Shown piece after piece: positions 42,691-51,529 of a stretch of DNA of 64,000 bases. The stretch is from Oscillospiraceae bacterium (lineage in GTDB: Bacteria > Bacillota > Clostridia > Oscillospirales > Oscillospiraceae). Below the pieces are notes generated by a model. That model did not search any database, had not been told where the DNA came from, and saw nothing but the letters and a program-made list of their open reading frames with translations. The DNA lies in assembly GCA_017624715.1 (NCBI GenBank), contig JAGAMN010000050.1, positions 1 through 64,000 of the forward strand. The letters are read 5' to 3'. Each line of letters opens with the position of its first letter. Within the stretch, counting starts at the first letter, position 1. The translations under genes were made by a program, and so were the position numbers.

Positions 42691-44997
42691 ATGAAAACGA
42701 TACAACGATTATTGAGCGTACTGGTGATGATTGCTCTATTGCTGAGTCTGAGGTCACCGGCACAAGCGGCCAAGGGCGATGGTGTGGAGTTGTCCATGGC
42801 AGCCTCTCGATCTGGCGTTCATGTGGGGAAAATAGTCTCGCTGACCATTCGGGCGGATAAGGACTTTGCCTCCCGTGGCTCCGGTATCACCCTTTATTAC
42901 GACGCAGAAAAGCTGGAACTGGATTTAGAAGAATCCTCTGCAGCAACACCCTTCCGAATCGACGGACCGTTGAACGTCAACGGAAAGACCGCTATTCGTA
43001 TCAGCTTCCTGCCCGGCCTGGATGCAGCTACTTTCTCCGCTTCTGATCCCTTAGCCGAACTCAGGTTCAAAGCTTTGGCTGTGACCGAACAGACTGCCAT
43101 TTCTATGGGTGCTGCGTATCTTTACGATTCGGTGCTGACTGAGATTCCTGTGGAAAGACCTGAAGCAGTGGAATTGGCCATCGAGCCTGCCGAGGTATAT
43201 GTACCCGTAACCGATATTTCGCTGGATATGACAGAGCGGATTCTGGAAGAAGGCGAAATTGCAGCGCTGAAGGCCACTATTGAACCTCTTGGTGCATCCG
43301 ACCCCACGGTCATCTGGACATCCTCCAATGAAACGGCTGCAATTGTTGTTGACGGTGTGGTCAAGGCACTTACAGAAGGAACCGCAACCATCACTGCAAC
43401 GACTCAGGACGGCGGCTTCACCGCAAAGTGTACCGTGACGGTGAAAGCACCTGATGCGGGTTACAATGTGAAGATGCCTGCGGATACCACGGCAGCTATT
43501 GGAAGCACAGTACAGATTCCCGTTTGTATCAACAACGAGGATAGTAAAACCGGGTACAACGCATTTGACATTAGCTTTACTTACGATCCAACCGTTCTGG
43601 AGCTTACTTCCACCACCTTGCCCGGTGTGACGGTCACCATACAGAATGGTAATATCAATGTCCTGGGCTACGGTGAGGACAGAAGCGCCGGTTCTGTGCC
43701 GTTTGTGCTGGAATTCAAGGCGCTGAGGATGGAAACCACCGAGGTTCAGATCACTGCTGCCCGGGTGGATAACTCCGGCAATGCTGTAGTGAAGAACGCA
43801 TCTCTTGCAACCCTGACCGATAATCGGACGGCGATCACCGTTACGGGCTATCCTGTGACCCTGCCGGAGGGCTTCAGCGGAGCGGATACTGCAGTACCGA
43901 ATGTGGATTACACATTCACTGTGCCCGATGATCATTATGATTACACGGTCACAGTTACCGTGGGTGGCAAGGAAGTTGCTGTGACGAAAAACAGCGATAG
44001 CAGCTACACCATCCCGGCAGAACTGGTCACCGGTGAGATCGTGGTAACCGCTGCAAAGACTGGAAAGACATTTAAGGTTACTTTGGGTGCTGATATGGCA
44101 GGCGAAGCTACCGCTCAATACGGTACCGACTATGTGGCGACCATCGAACGGGATGACTCCTACCGCTATACCGTGACCATGACCATTGGCGGAAAAGACT
44201 ACAGCGGCTATACCGCTTCCGGAAAAACCTACACCATCCCCGGTACGGACATTATTGGCGAAATCGTCTTCAAGGTAACGAAAACGAAGATTGAAAAGCC
44301 CCCGCAGCCGGTTACCATGCACGCGGTCACCTTCACAGGCTCCGGTGCCGGTGCGGCCCAGGGCAATGCAGCCACTGCAGTCCATGGCAGTTCCTACACC
44401 CTTAGCCTGAAGAAACAGGCAGGTTACAGCTATCAAGTGTTTTATAAGATGGGCGGCAAGTCTGCGGTAGCAGTTTCTCCCAACGCAAATGGAACCTACA
44501 CCATCGCCAATGTAACCGCACCCCTGGAGATCATCATTGAGAAGTCTCTGAATATTGATATTTCTGTTCAGGAGTATGTGACACTGGACGAAAAGTCTGT
44601 TTTCCTGATCCTGGCGGATGCAGCCCTGAGTAACGGAAGCCTGTTTACTTATGATGGCAATGTGATGTACTACAGCGAAGCTTACGGTGCCTGGGCATAT
44701 CTGGTCATTACTGATCGGGATCTGAATGTGAATCAGGTCCGCGCTCAGGTGAAGATCGCCACGCAGACCAATCGAGTGATCTCCGCTTCCGGCGGTGATG
44801 TGGACGAAAATGGCAAGGTAGACTGGAACGATGCACAGCTGATTCGGGACCTGTATAACGCAAAGTACGATACATTTGACTCTGTCAGTATGATGAAGTA
44901 CCTGCGGGCGGATGTGAATGGGGACCGAAAGGTGGATATCCGGGATGTTGCTTGGGTCGCGTGGAAGATTTGGGAAAGTGAGGATGAGCGCTCATGA
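42691..44997 (+). CDS. Cohesin- and dockerin-bearing surface protein B
   Basis: This 768-residue secreted protein has a signal peptide (1-25, ending AQAA), a cohesin-like domain (about 28-160, LSMAASRSGVHVGKIVSL), a group-2 bacterial Ig-like domain (about 175-255, ITATTQDGGFTAKCTVTV), and a second cohesin-like domain (about 258-390). Three beta repeats (about 395-620) and the same C-terminal module as protein A follow, with calcium-loop-like segments DVDENGKVDWNDAQ and DVNGDRKVDIRDV. ATG 42691 has AGGAGG; the upstream frame from 42658 is not real. The stop overlaps the next ATG by four bases. Confidence 0.82.
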   Translation: MKTIQRLLSVLVMIALLLSLRSPAQAAKGDGVELSMAASRSGVHVGKIVSLTIRADKDFASRGSGITLYYDAEKLELDLEESSAATPFRIDGPLNVNGKTAIRISFLPGLDAATFSASDPLAELRFKALAVTEQTAISMGAAYLYDSVLTEIPVERPEAVELAIEPAEVYVPVTDISLDMTERILEEGEIAALKATIEPLGASDPTVIWTSSNETAAIVVDGVVKALTEGTATITATTQDGGFTAKCTVTVKAPDAGYNVKMPADTTAAIGSTVQIPVCINNEDSKTGYNAFDISFTYDPTVLELTSTTLPGVTVTIQNGNINVLGYGEDRSAGSVPFVLEFKALRMETTEVQITAARVDNSGNAVVKNASLATLTDNRTAITVTGYPVTLPEGFSGADTAVPNVDYTFTVPDDHYDYTVTVTVGGKEVAVTKNSDSSYTIPAELVTGEIVVTAAKTGKTFKVTLGADMAGEATAQYGTDYVATIERDDSYRYTVTMTIGGKDYSGYTASGKTYTIPGTDIIGEIVFKVTKTKIEKPPQPVTMHAVTFTGSGAGAAQGNAATAVHGSSYTLSLKKQAGYSYQVFYKMGGKSAVAVSPNANGTYTIANVTAPLEIIIEKSLNIDISVQEYVTLDEKSVFLILADAALSNGSLFTYDGNVMYYSEAYGAWAYLVITDRDLNVNQVRAQVKIATQTNRVISASGGDVDENGKVDWNDAQLIRDLYNAKYDTFDSVSMMKYLRADVNGDRKVDIRDVAWVAWKIWESEDERS

Positions 44998-45689
44998 AAA
45001 AATTAATAGCAATTTGTCTGATTGGGCTGCTCAGCCTCGCACTTCCTCTGACCGTTATGGCAGCAGAGCTTACCAGCTGCACCGTCACGGCAGATTCCGT
45101 GGCTGGGGCACCCGGCGAAACGGTCACCGTTGCAGTCCAAATCACAGGCAACTCTGGCTTTACCAACCTTGCCATCGCCCTGGACTACGACCGGGAGCAT
45201 CTGAAGCTTAAGAGCATTGAAACCAAGGATGGCGATAATCCTTACCTCTGCGGTTCCAATGTCAGCATCAATAAGGCTTGGGATGAAAACGAAAAGGCGT
45301 ATGGTTTCGTGGTCTCTGCTTCCGCAGACCCCGTGAAGGAGAACGGAATCCTTTTTGCGGCAACCTTCGAAATTGCATCCGACTTTGTTGGGGAAGCGCA
45401 GGTCACACCTGTGGTGCGCTACATTCGCAATAATGAAGCGGTGTTTTCCATCTTTGAAGAGATCCACGCGACAGTCACTGCTGGAACGGTCACGTCGGTA
45501 CTGGTCGGTGATGTGAATGGCGATGGCATCATGGAGTATAACGATGTGATGCTGGCTTACAAGGCTTTCCTTGGAGATGAGTCCCTGACCCCGGAACAGA
45601 TGGCTGTGGTAGATACCAACCGAAACGGCACCGTGGAGGAAGCAGAATACCAGGCAATCTATCAGATCTACATTGGAGGATCGACATGA
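44994..45689 (+). CDS. Small cohesin-dockerin protein
   Basis: This 231-residue secreted protein has a signal peptide (1-22), one cohesin-type domain (about 24-160, VTADSVAGAPGETVTVAVQI ... LDYDREHLKLKSIE), and a dockerin at about 168-228 (DVNGDGIMEYNDVMLAYKAF, then DTNRNGTVEEAEYQ). It is the most compact cohesin-plus-dockerin unit of the cluster. ATGA overlaps link it to both neighbours, so expression is tightly coupled. Confidence 0.85.
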   Translation: MKKLIAICLIGLLSLALPLTVMAAELTSCTVTADSVAGAPGETVTVAVQITGNSGFTNLAIALDYDREHLKLKSIETKDGDNPYLCGSNVSINKAWDENEKAYGFVVSASADPVKENGILFAATFEIASDFVGEAQVTPVVRYIRNNEAVFSIFEEIHATVTAGTVTSVLVGDVNGDGIMEYNDVMLAYKAFLGDESLTPEQMAVVDTNRNGTVEEAEYQAIYQIYIGGST

Positions 45690-46744
45690 AAAAAGTAATT
45701 TCTTTGATTCTGGCAGTTATGTTGCTGCTTTCCTGTGCGGTGACTGTCTATGCCACCGATAACTCCCGTGAGTTCTTCTTTGAGCTGACGGTGGATGGCG
45801 GCAATGAGAAAAAAGTCCAGCCCGGTGATATTATTACCGTTGTCTTTACCCTGTACCGGACGGACAGCGAAGAAAACTACGACATGTATGCCATGCAGAA
45901 CGAAATTCGCTACGACAGCGAGTTCTTCAAGCTGGTGGAAGGCAGTGCGATGCTCAGCAACGGCATCTCCACCACCGAGATCGGTCTGCGGGATACCTTC
46001 CGGGAATTCTATATGAACTTCGTGTCTCTCTCCGGTGGCGAAAGCTGGAACGCCAAGAAGCTCATTGGTTCCTTCCAGCTGGAAGTGATCGGACAGTCCG
46101 GTGTTACCAAGATCACCAACCAGGATTATCTGGTATCCACCGCAGACGGCAAGGACAGCTACGCTGCGACCTGCCAGGATGTGACCATTATTCTGACCAC
46201 TGACTGTACCGTGATCTTTGAAACCAACGGTGGCTCTGAGGTTCCGGACCAGATCGTTCAGTACGGTGAGACCATTACCCGTCCGGATAACCCCACGCGG
46301 GATGGATACCGGTTGGTAGGCTGGTACACCGATATCGATCTGCAGAATCCCTGGGACTTCGATACCGACACCGTCCAGGGCAATATGACTCTGTATGCCA
46401 AGTGGGAGCAGGGGGTCCCCGTGGACGAAACTCCCGGTGATGACGGTAACGGCGGCGGTATCGGCAATCTGTGGTGGCTGCTGGTTCTGGGCCTGATGGG
46501 TCTGCTGATCCTGATTCTGATCCTCCTGCTGAACAAGAAGACCGTTAAGTTTGAGACGAATTGCAAGATGAAGATCCAGGACCAGAAGGTAAAGAAGGGC
46601 GGCTATGTCCAACGTCCTGCTGAGCCTACCCGCAATAGCAGAACTTTCGCCGGCTGGTACTATGATGCCGAATACACCGAGCGTTGGGATTTCGAAACCG
46701 ATAAGGTGGAAGATAATATGACCCTGCACGCGAAATGGATTTAA
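45686..46744 (+). CDS. Membrane-anchored cohesin-like protein with InlB-type repeats
   Basis: This 352-residue protein has a signal peptide (1-24), a cohesin-like domain (about 28-170, VQPGDIITVVFTL, IRYDSEFFKLVEG), an InlB/Flg_new B-repeat (about 173-250, FETNGGSEVPDQ, GYRLVGWYTD, LYAKW), and a transmembrane helix (about 260-283). A second B-repeat follows (about 285-352, TFAGWYYDAEY, LHAKWI). The helix makes it a candidate anchor for dockerin partners. The second repeat after the helix would be cytoplasmic under simple topology, which is unusual. Confidence 0.82.
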   Translation: MKKVISLILAVMLLLSCAVTVYATDNSREFFFELTVDGGNEKKVQPGDIITVVFTLYRTDSEENYDMYAMQNEIRYDSEFFKLVEGSAMLSNGISTTEIGLRDTFREFYMNFVSLSGGESWNAKKLIGSFQLEVIGQSGVTKITNQDYLVSTADGKDSYAATCQDVTIILTTDCTVIFETNGGSEVPDQIVQYGETITRPDNPTRDGYRLVGWYTDIDLQNPWDFDTDTVQGNMTLYAKWEQGVPVDETPGDDGNGGGIGNLWWLLVLGLMGLLILILILLLNKKTVKFETNCKMKIQDQKVKKGGYVQRPAEPTRNSRTFAGWYYDAEYTERWDFETDKVEDNMTLHAKWI

Positions 46745-46747
46745 AAA

Positions 46748-46804
46748 ACGCAAACCCCACCCGGGATTTCCCGGGTGGGGAGCACCTGCCTTTGGCGGTT
46801 GCGT
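46748..46804 (+). other. Structured intergenic RNA element
   Basis: ACGCAA (46748-46753) can pair with TTGCGT (46799-46804), enclosing a very stable hairpin CCCCACCCGGG/CCCGGGTGGGG (46755-46765 with 46770-46780) and a small GCC-TTT-GGC hairpin. This forms a three-way-junction-like fold without a T tract. It matches no riboswitch I can name and may be an mRNA processing element. Confidence 0.45.
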
Positions 46805-46865
46805 ATGTCTGCTATCCATTAACAGGTATACGCAAAGGTCAAATGTGAAAACAGAGGGAATTAAT

Positions 46866-49800
46866 ATGAACTGGAATTCATTGTTACATAAAAACATATT
46901 GCAGTCCGGCCTATGCCTCCTGCTTTGCGGAGCGATCCTGCTTGGCTTGCTTCTTCCGGGGACGGATATGCTTTATTCCGAGCCCAACAACCCACTGGAA
47001 AATGAGGCGATCCGGGAGATCACCATTCTGAAGGTTGGCGACAATGTAAGCAATTTGGATGATATTGTGGTTCCCAATCAGGATAGCGTGACACCAACGG
47101 AGCCGGATGAGACTCAGCCGAACGAAACAGAACCAGAGGAGACCGAGCCGGAGGAACCCAAGCCTGAAGAGACAAAACCGGAAGAGCCGGAACCCACCGA
47201 TCCTGATGACGACGAGGAGGATGAAGGCAATGACGACGGCGATGAGGGTGAAGAAGGCGGCGAGGAACTGGAACTGGATCTGGCTGCGGTTCTGACCTGG
47301 TATAAGTACGGAACCGATCCCAATACCATCGTCTGCAGTCCTTCCAGCACCGTATACAAGTCCATCAACACGGCGCAGCTTACGGACAGCACATTGAAAT
47401 ATACCATCTCTCTGACTGGCGATGATTCGAGATTCATGGAAATCACCGGTGTGTCTGTTGCAGCCGGAGACCGTGCATTTCGGGAAGTACCTCAAAACGG
47501 CAGTCAGAAAATAGAACTTCCGGATGGAAACGGTGACCGGAACTATACATTCCAGGTAACAGGTTATTTCGAGAAGAACGGTGAGGATGGAGAACCCATC
47601 CGGCAGGAACTGACCTTCCTCTTTGTGCTGAAATGCGAATATATGCTGGACCTGGATCTGGAACTGACCTGGCGGCCTGCCCACAGCAACGAAAGAACTG
47701 TGGTTTGCAGCCCGGATAAGACGGAAAGCTTCTCCGTGAAGAATTACGACCTGACGGAGCGTGTGTTTGCTTACTCTGTACAGCTGACTGGTTCTCTTGC
47801 GGAAGACGCACAGATTATCAGCGCAGCCTATACAACTGCCTCCGGTCAGAAGTTTGGCGATATTCCCGCCGATACCGGTACTTTGGTTTTGGACCCGGCA
47901 CCTGGTACGGATAACGAAACCTACAACCTGACATTCACGGTTCGCACAGCGCAGCGGGATGTACTCTACCATTATAAGCTGAACTATCAGGAAACCTTGG
48001 ATGTGCAGCTGGAGTTCCGCTGGATGGACAAAGGAATCACCCAGCGTATTAAGACCTGCGAGCCGGGTGACGATACCACACTGCGGATCAAGAACAACCA
48101 GCTTTCCGCCGGTGCCATTCCTTACGAGCTGGTACTGACCGGAGCAGATGGCTTGGATGGCCGTATTTTGAGTGTTACCTATACCTCCGATGCTGGCGGC
48201 AGCGGCAACCTGGTAGCCAGCGGCTCTGTGCCCATGAATATGCCGGAGGGCGCTTCTTCCAACACCTACCATGTTACTGTGAGTGCCATGGTAAAGGGCC
48301 AACGGGTGAACTTTGAGATTATCATCTATTATTCTGCTGATGTATCCCTGCAAATGGATTACACCGTAATGGAAGACGGCGTGGCGGTGACACGGAAGAT
48401 CGTCTGTGAGAATACCAGAAGCAAGACTGCCGAGGCAGTGTATGACGATCAGTTAAATGGCGGCATGCTGAACTACACCATGTCTCTGATCAGCGACCAA
48501 GGTGAAAACATCAGCATCACATCCGTGACCTGCTACCAGTCCGGCAGTGGCAGAACGGTAACGCTGGGTGAAGAGGGGCAGCTGGAACTGCTTCTGAAGG
48601 ACGGCAAGACCGGCCAAAATACCTTCGAAATTGAGGCTCAGGACGATAGCGGCAATTCCTATCACTTTACTGTTAGCATTCCCTATAAGCACAGGGGTGA
48701 AAACAATATTCAGATCCTCACGAATTTGACCGACGGTCAGGAAATCATCAACGAAACAAAAACCAATCTGACAGTTCGGGCGTGGAGTGAGGATGCAAAC
48801 GGCAATGTCCTCAGCTATATCCCTGCCAACGGTACAGATACCAAGCTGATCGTCCGGTTGGATGGTGAAGCTCTCAGCTATGTCAGCTCCTCCGGGGCGG
48901 CTTCTGAGTATGATCTGTATCCTGCTAACCCCGAGGTGGGTGACACCAATACCCACACGCTCTACATCTATGCAGAGGATGCGTTGGGGAATTATGGTGA
49001 ATTGACGCTGACCTTGCGGGGCCAGCGCAGAGAATCCGGGCAACAGATTGGTACGGCTACCATCTATGTGGACATGACCGCCCTTGGCCTGGGTGTGGTT
49101 GCCAATCTCAGCTACGATGTGCTGGCAGATGAACCCGTATCCTATGTAATTGCGAAAGCCATAATGGGCATGGATACCGGAGAACCCTTTGGCACGGCGG
49201 CAAATACGCTGGGGTGGTATGGCAGATACGCAGGTACCCTTGATAATGGCTTCTATTTGCAGAGCCTGACCACAGGACATACCGCAAACGCTCTGGAAGG
49301 CAATAGTTGGCCCGGTTCCACGGAGGAAGAGGTGCTGGCATCCATTGATGCCCGCTTTGGCGCCGGAACTGGCCTGGCAACCCTCTGGCGCTGCCTGTAT
49401 CGGAACGGTCTGAACAAAAGCAGCGGATCTGGAAACAGCTTTGGTGAGTTCGATTACACCAGCGGTTCCGGCTGGATGTATAGCGTCGGCGGTTCTACTT
49501 ACTATCCCGGCCAGTCCATGTCCAGTGTGTATCTGCAGGATGGTGATGTGCTGATTGTTCGCTATACCCTGGCCTACGGCTGGGATGTGAGCGGCGGCTC
49601 CCCCGGTTATGGCAGTACCGTTGGATATTGTGTATCGGCTGTCAACGGCAGCATCCGGGTCAACCACCGGATGGAAACCGTTACAAACGAGGATGGCTCT
49701 GTGTCCAATGTCTGCCACTGCTGCGGCATTGTGGAGGACTGTGCGCACACCAACATGACCCATACCGACCTTGGTGACGGAACGCATATCCAATACTGCA

Positions 49801-50534
49801 ATGATTGCAGAAAGGAAATCGGTGACTCCGCTGAACATGGATGGGCGTACACCGGCGAAAATGCAGATACCCATCACAGCTGCGCTGAATGTGGCGCGGT
49901 AGAGCCCCACAACTGGAAGGAAGTGGAGGGCAGCAACACGGCAACTTGTATTGCTTCCGGTGTGCATAGCATCCAGTGTGTGGTATGTAATCACATTAAG
50001 GAAGAAGAGACCGGGCCCAAGGGACATACCCTGGATAACCAGTGGCAGATCACTGCGGCAGAGCATTACGAAAAATGCTCCACCTGCGGCGAAATCGCAA
50101 ACCAGGGTCGTCACGATTACAAACACATCACCTACACAGAAAACGGTGTCCAGAAGGAAACCTTTGAGTGTAAGATCTGCGGCGCATGGCATGTTGACGA
50201 GTGCAATGGCATCCTGACAGAAACCAGAGTGACCTGTCAGAAGACCACCTATTACTGTGGCTCCTGTGGTTATGACATGAAAAAGGAAGGCGTCTTCGAT
50301 GAGCATCACCACTATATAGGCGGAAGCTGTGAATACTGTGGCAAACCTGACCTCAACGGAGGCCCCACGGAACCGCCCGAAACACTGCCTCCTGCCACAG
50401 AACCTCCGGAAACGGAGCCACCAGCCACAGATCCTCCTGCAACGGATCCGCCTGCCACGGATCCACCCCCAGAACCTGAACCAGATCCCCAGCCTGAGCA
50501 GGGCGGGGAATCCGGAGAGGTCGAAATAACATAA
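46866..50534 (+). CDS. Large surface protein with transcobalamin C-terminal-like (DUF4430) domain
   Basis: This 1222-residue protein has an N-terminal hydrophobic segment (about 10-33) and an acidic Pro/Glu/Asp stretch (about 75-140). Four related beta domains follow (about 140-650, each with an L-W/Y-x-G-T-CSP-type start). A DUF4430 domain lies at about 740-925 (SGSGWMYSVGGSTYYPG, VYLQDGDVLIVRYT), then a Cys-rich region with many CxxCG pairs (about 945-1165) and a Pro/Thr/Glu tail. DUF4430 is the C-terminal domain of intrinsic factor/transcobalamin. GAGGG is 7 nt before ATG 46866; GTG 46845 is less likely. No LPxTG is seen. Confidence 0.8.
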   Translation: MNWNSLLHKNILQSGLCLLLCGAILLGLLLPGTDMLYSEPNNPLENEAIREITILKVGDNVSNLDDIVVPNQDSVTPTEPDETQPNETEPEETEPEEPKPEETKPEEPEPTDPDDDEEDEGNDDGDEGEEGGEELELDLAAVLTWYKYGTDPNTIVCSPSSTVYKSINTAQLTDSTLKYTISLTGDDSRFMEITGVSVAAGDRAFREVPQNGSQKIELPDGNGDRNYTFQVTGYFEKNGEDGEPIRQELTFLFVLKCEYMLDLDLELTWRPAHSNERTVVCSPDKTESFSVKNYDLTERVFAYSVQLTGSLAEDAQIISAAYTTASGQKFGDIPADTGTLVLDPAPGTDNETYNLTFTVRTAQRDVLYHYKLNYQETLDVQLEFRWMDKGITQRIKTCEPGDDTTLRIKNNQLSAGAIPYELVLTGADGLDGRILSVTYTSDAGGSGNLVASGSVPMNMPEGASSNTYHVTVSAMVKGQRVNFEIIIYYSADVSLQMDYTVMEDGVAVTRKIVCENTRSKTAEAVYDDQLNGGMLNYTMSLISDQGENISITSVTCYQSGSGRTVTLGEEGQLELLLKDGKTGQNTFEIEAQDDSGNSYHFTVSIPYKHRGENNIQILTNLTDGQEIINETKTNLTVRAWSEDANGNVLSYIPANGTDTKLIVRLDGEALSYVSSSGAASEYDLYPANPEVGDTNTHTLYIYAEDALGNYGELTLTLRGQRRESGQQIGTATIYVDMTALGLGVVANLSYDVLADEPVSYVIAKAIMGMDTGEPFGTAANTLGWYGRYAGTLDNGFYLQSLTTGHTANALEGNSWPGSTEEEVLASIDARFGAGTGLATLWRCLYRNGLNKSSGSGNSFGEFDYTSGSGWMYSVGGSTYYPGQSMSSVYLQDGDVLIVRYTLAYGWDVSGGSPGYGSTVGYCVSAVNGSIRVNHRMETVTNEDGSVSNVCHCCGIVEDCAHTNMTHTDLGDGTHIQYCNDCRKEIGDSAEHGWAYTGENADTHHSCAECGAVEPHNWKEVEGSNTATCIASGVHSIQCVVCNHIKEEETGPKGHTLDNQWQITAAEHYEKCSTCGEIANQGRHDYKHITYTENGVQKETFECKICGAWHVDECNGILTETRVTCQKTTYYCGSCGYDMKKEGVFDEHHHYIGGSCEYCGKPDLNGGPTEPPETLPPATEPPETEPPATDPPATDPPATDPPPEPEPDPQPEQGGESGEVEIT

Positions 50535-50575
50535 TACCATTCTTTTCCAAAAGTAAAGACCATGGAGGAATATAC

Positions 50576-51511
50576 ATGAATCCCAAACTGAGTCAAATCC
50601 TGCAAGAGATCGAGAAGGTCGTTGTAGGTAAAAATGCAAATGTCGAAAAGATCATGATGGCGGTTCTTGCCGGTGGTCATGTTCTGATGGAGGACGTGCC
50701 CGGTACCGGTAAGACCACCACCGCCATGGCCTTTGCCAAGGTGCTGGGTTTAGATACCCGCCGTGTTCAGTTCACTTCTGATACCGTGCCCTCCGACATC
50801 ATCGGCTACTCTGTTTATGAAAAGCAGACCGGGGGCTTTGTGTTCAAGCCCGGCGCCATTATGACCAATCTCTTGCTGGCGGACGAAATCAACCGTACCT
50901 CTAGCAAGACCCAGTCGGCCCTGCTGGAAGCCATGGAAGAAATGCGGGTCACCGTTGACGGTCAGACCTATGAGCTCCCCAGCCCCTTTGTAGTCCTGGC
51001 AACCCAGAACCCTGTTGGCTCTGCCGGTACCCAGATGCTCCCCAGCGCCCAGATGGACCGGTTCATGATCAAGATGAGCATGGGCTATCCTGACTTCGAA
51101 AGTCAGATCAACATTCTTCGTGACCGTCACAGAGAGAATCCGCTGGATAAGATCCATGCTGTGGTGAGCATCGACGAGCTTCAGCAGCTGATCCAGGAGG
51201 CATCCGCGGTTCATGTTATGGACTGCATTTATGAGTATGTGACCAAGCTGACTCAGGCCACCCGTGAGCATCCCATGATCGCATTAGGCGTCAGTCCCCG
51301 TGGCGCTCTGGCTGTGTGCCGTATGGCAAAGGCTTACGCCTACCTCCATGGCCGCAGCTTTGTGGTACCTGAGGACGTGGTAGCCGTATTCACCGACACC
51401 TGTGCCCACCGTCTGGTACTGGCAACCAAGGCAAGAATGATGGAGGAAAAACCTGAGAGCATTCTGCGTTCTATCATCGAATCCGTGAAGATGCCGGTGA
51501 TCAAAAAATAA
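50576..51511 (+). CDS. MoxR-family AAA+ ATPase
   Basis: This 311-residue cytosolic chaperone-like ATPase has Walker A DVPGTGKTT near 39-47, Walker B LLLADEIN and sensor region VLATQNPVG. MoxR proteins typically work with the DUF58 and transglutaminase-fold proteins encoded next to them to mature or assemble extracytoplasmic complexes, which fits the DUF58 and TgpA-like genes that follow at 18 and 14 nt spacing. Here the set is embedded in the surface-protein operon, so it may help assemble or export that apparatus (inference). Confidence 0.95.
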   Translation: MNPKLSQILQEIEKVVVGKNANVEKIMMAVLAGGHVLMEDVPGTGKTTTAMAFAKVLGLDTRRVQFTSDTVPSDIIGYSVYEKQTGGFVFKPGAIMTNLLLADEINRTSSKTQSALLEAMEEMRVTVDGQTYELPSPFVVLATQNPVGSAGTQMLPSAQMDRFMIKMSMGYPDFESQINILRDRHRENPLDKIHAVVSIDELQQLIQEASAVHVMDCIYEYVTKLTQATREHPMIALGVSPRGALAVCRMAKAYAYLHGRSFVVPEDVVAVFTDTCAHRLVLATKARMMEEKPESILRSIIESVKMPVIKK

Positions 51512-51529
51512 CGGAAGCAGGTACTGCTT

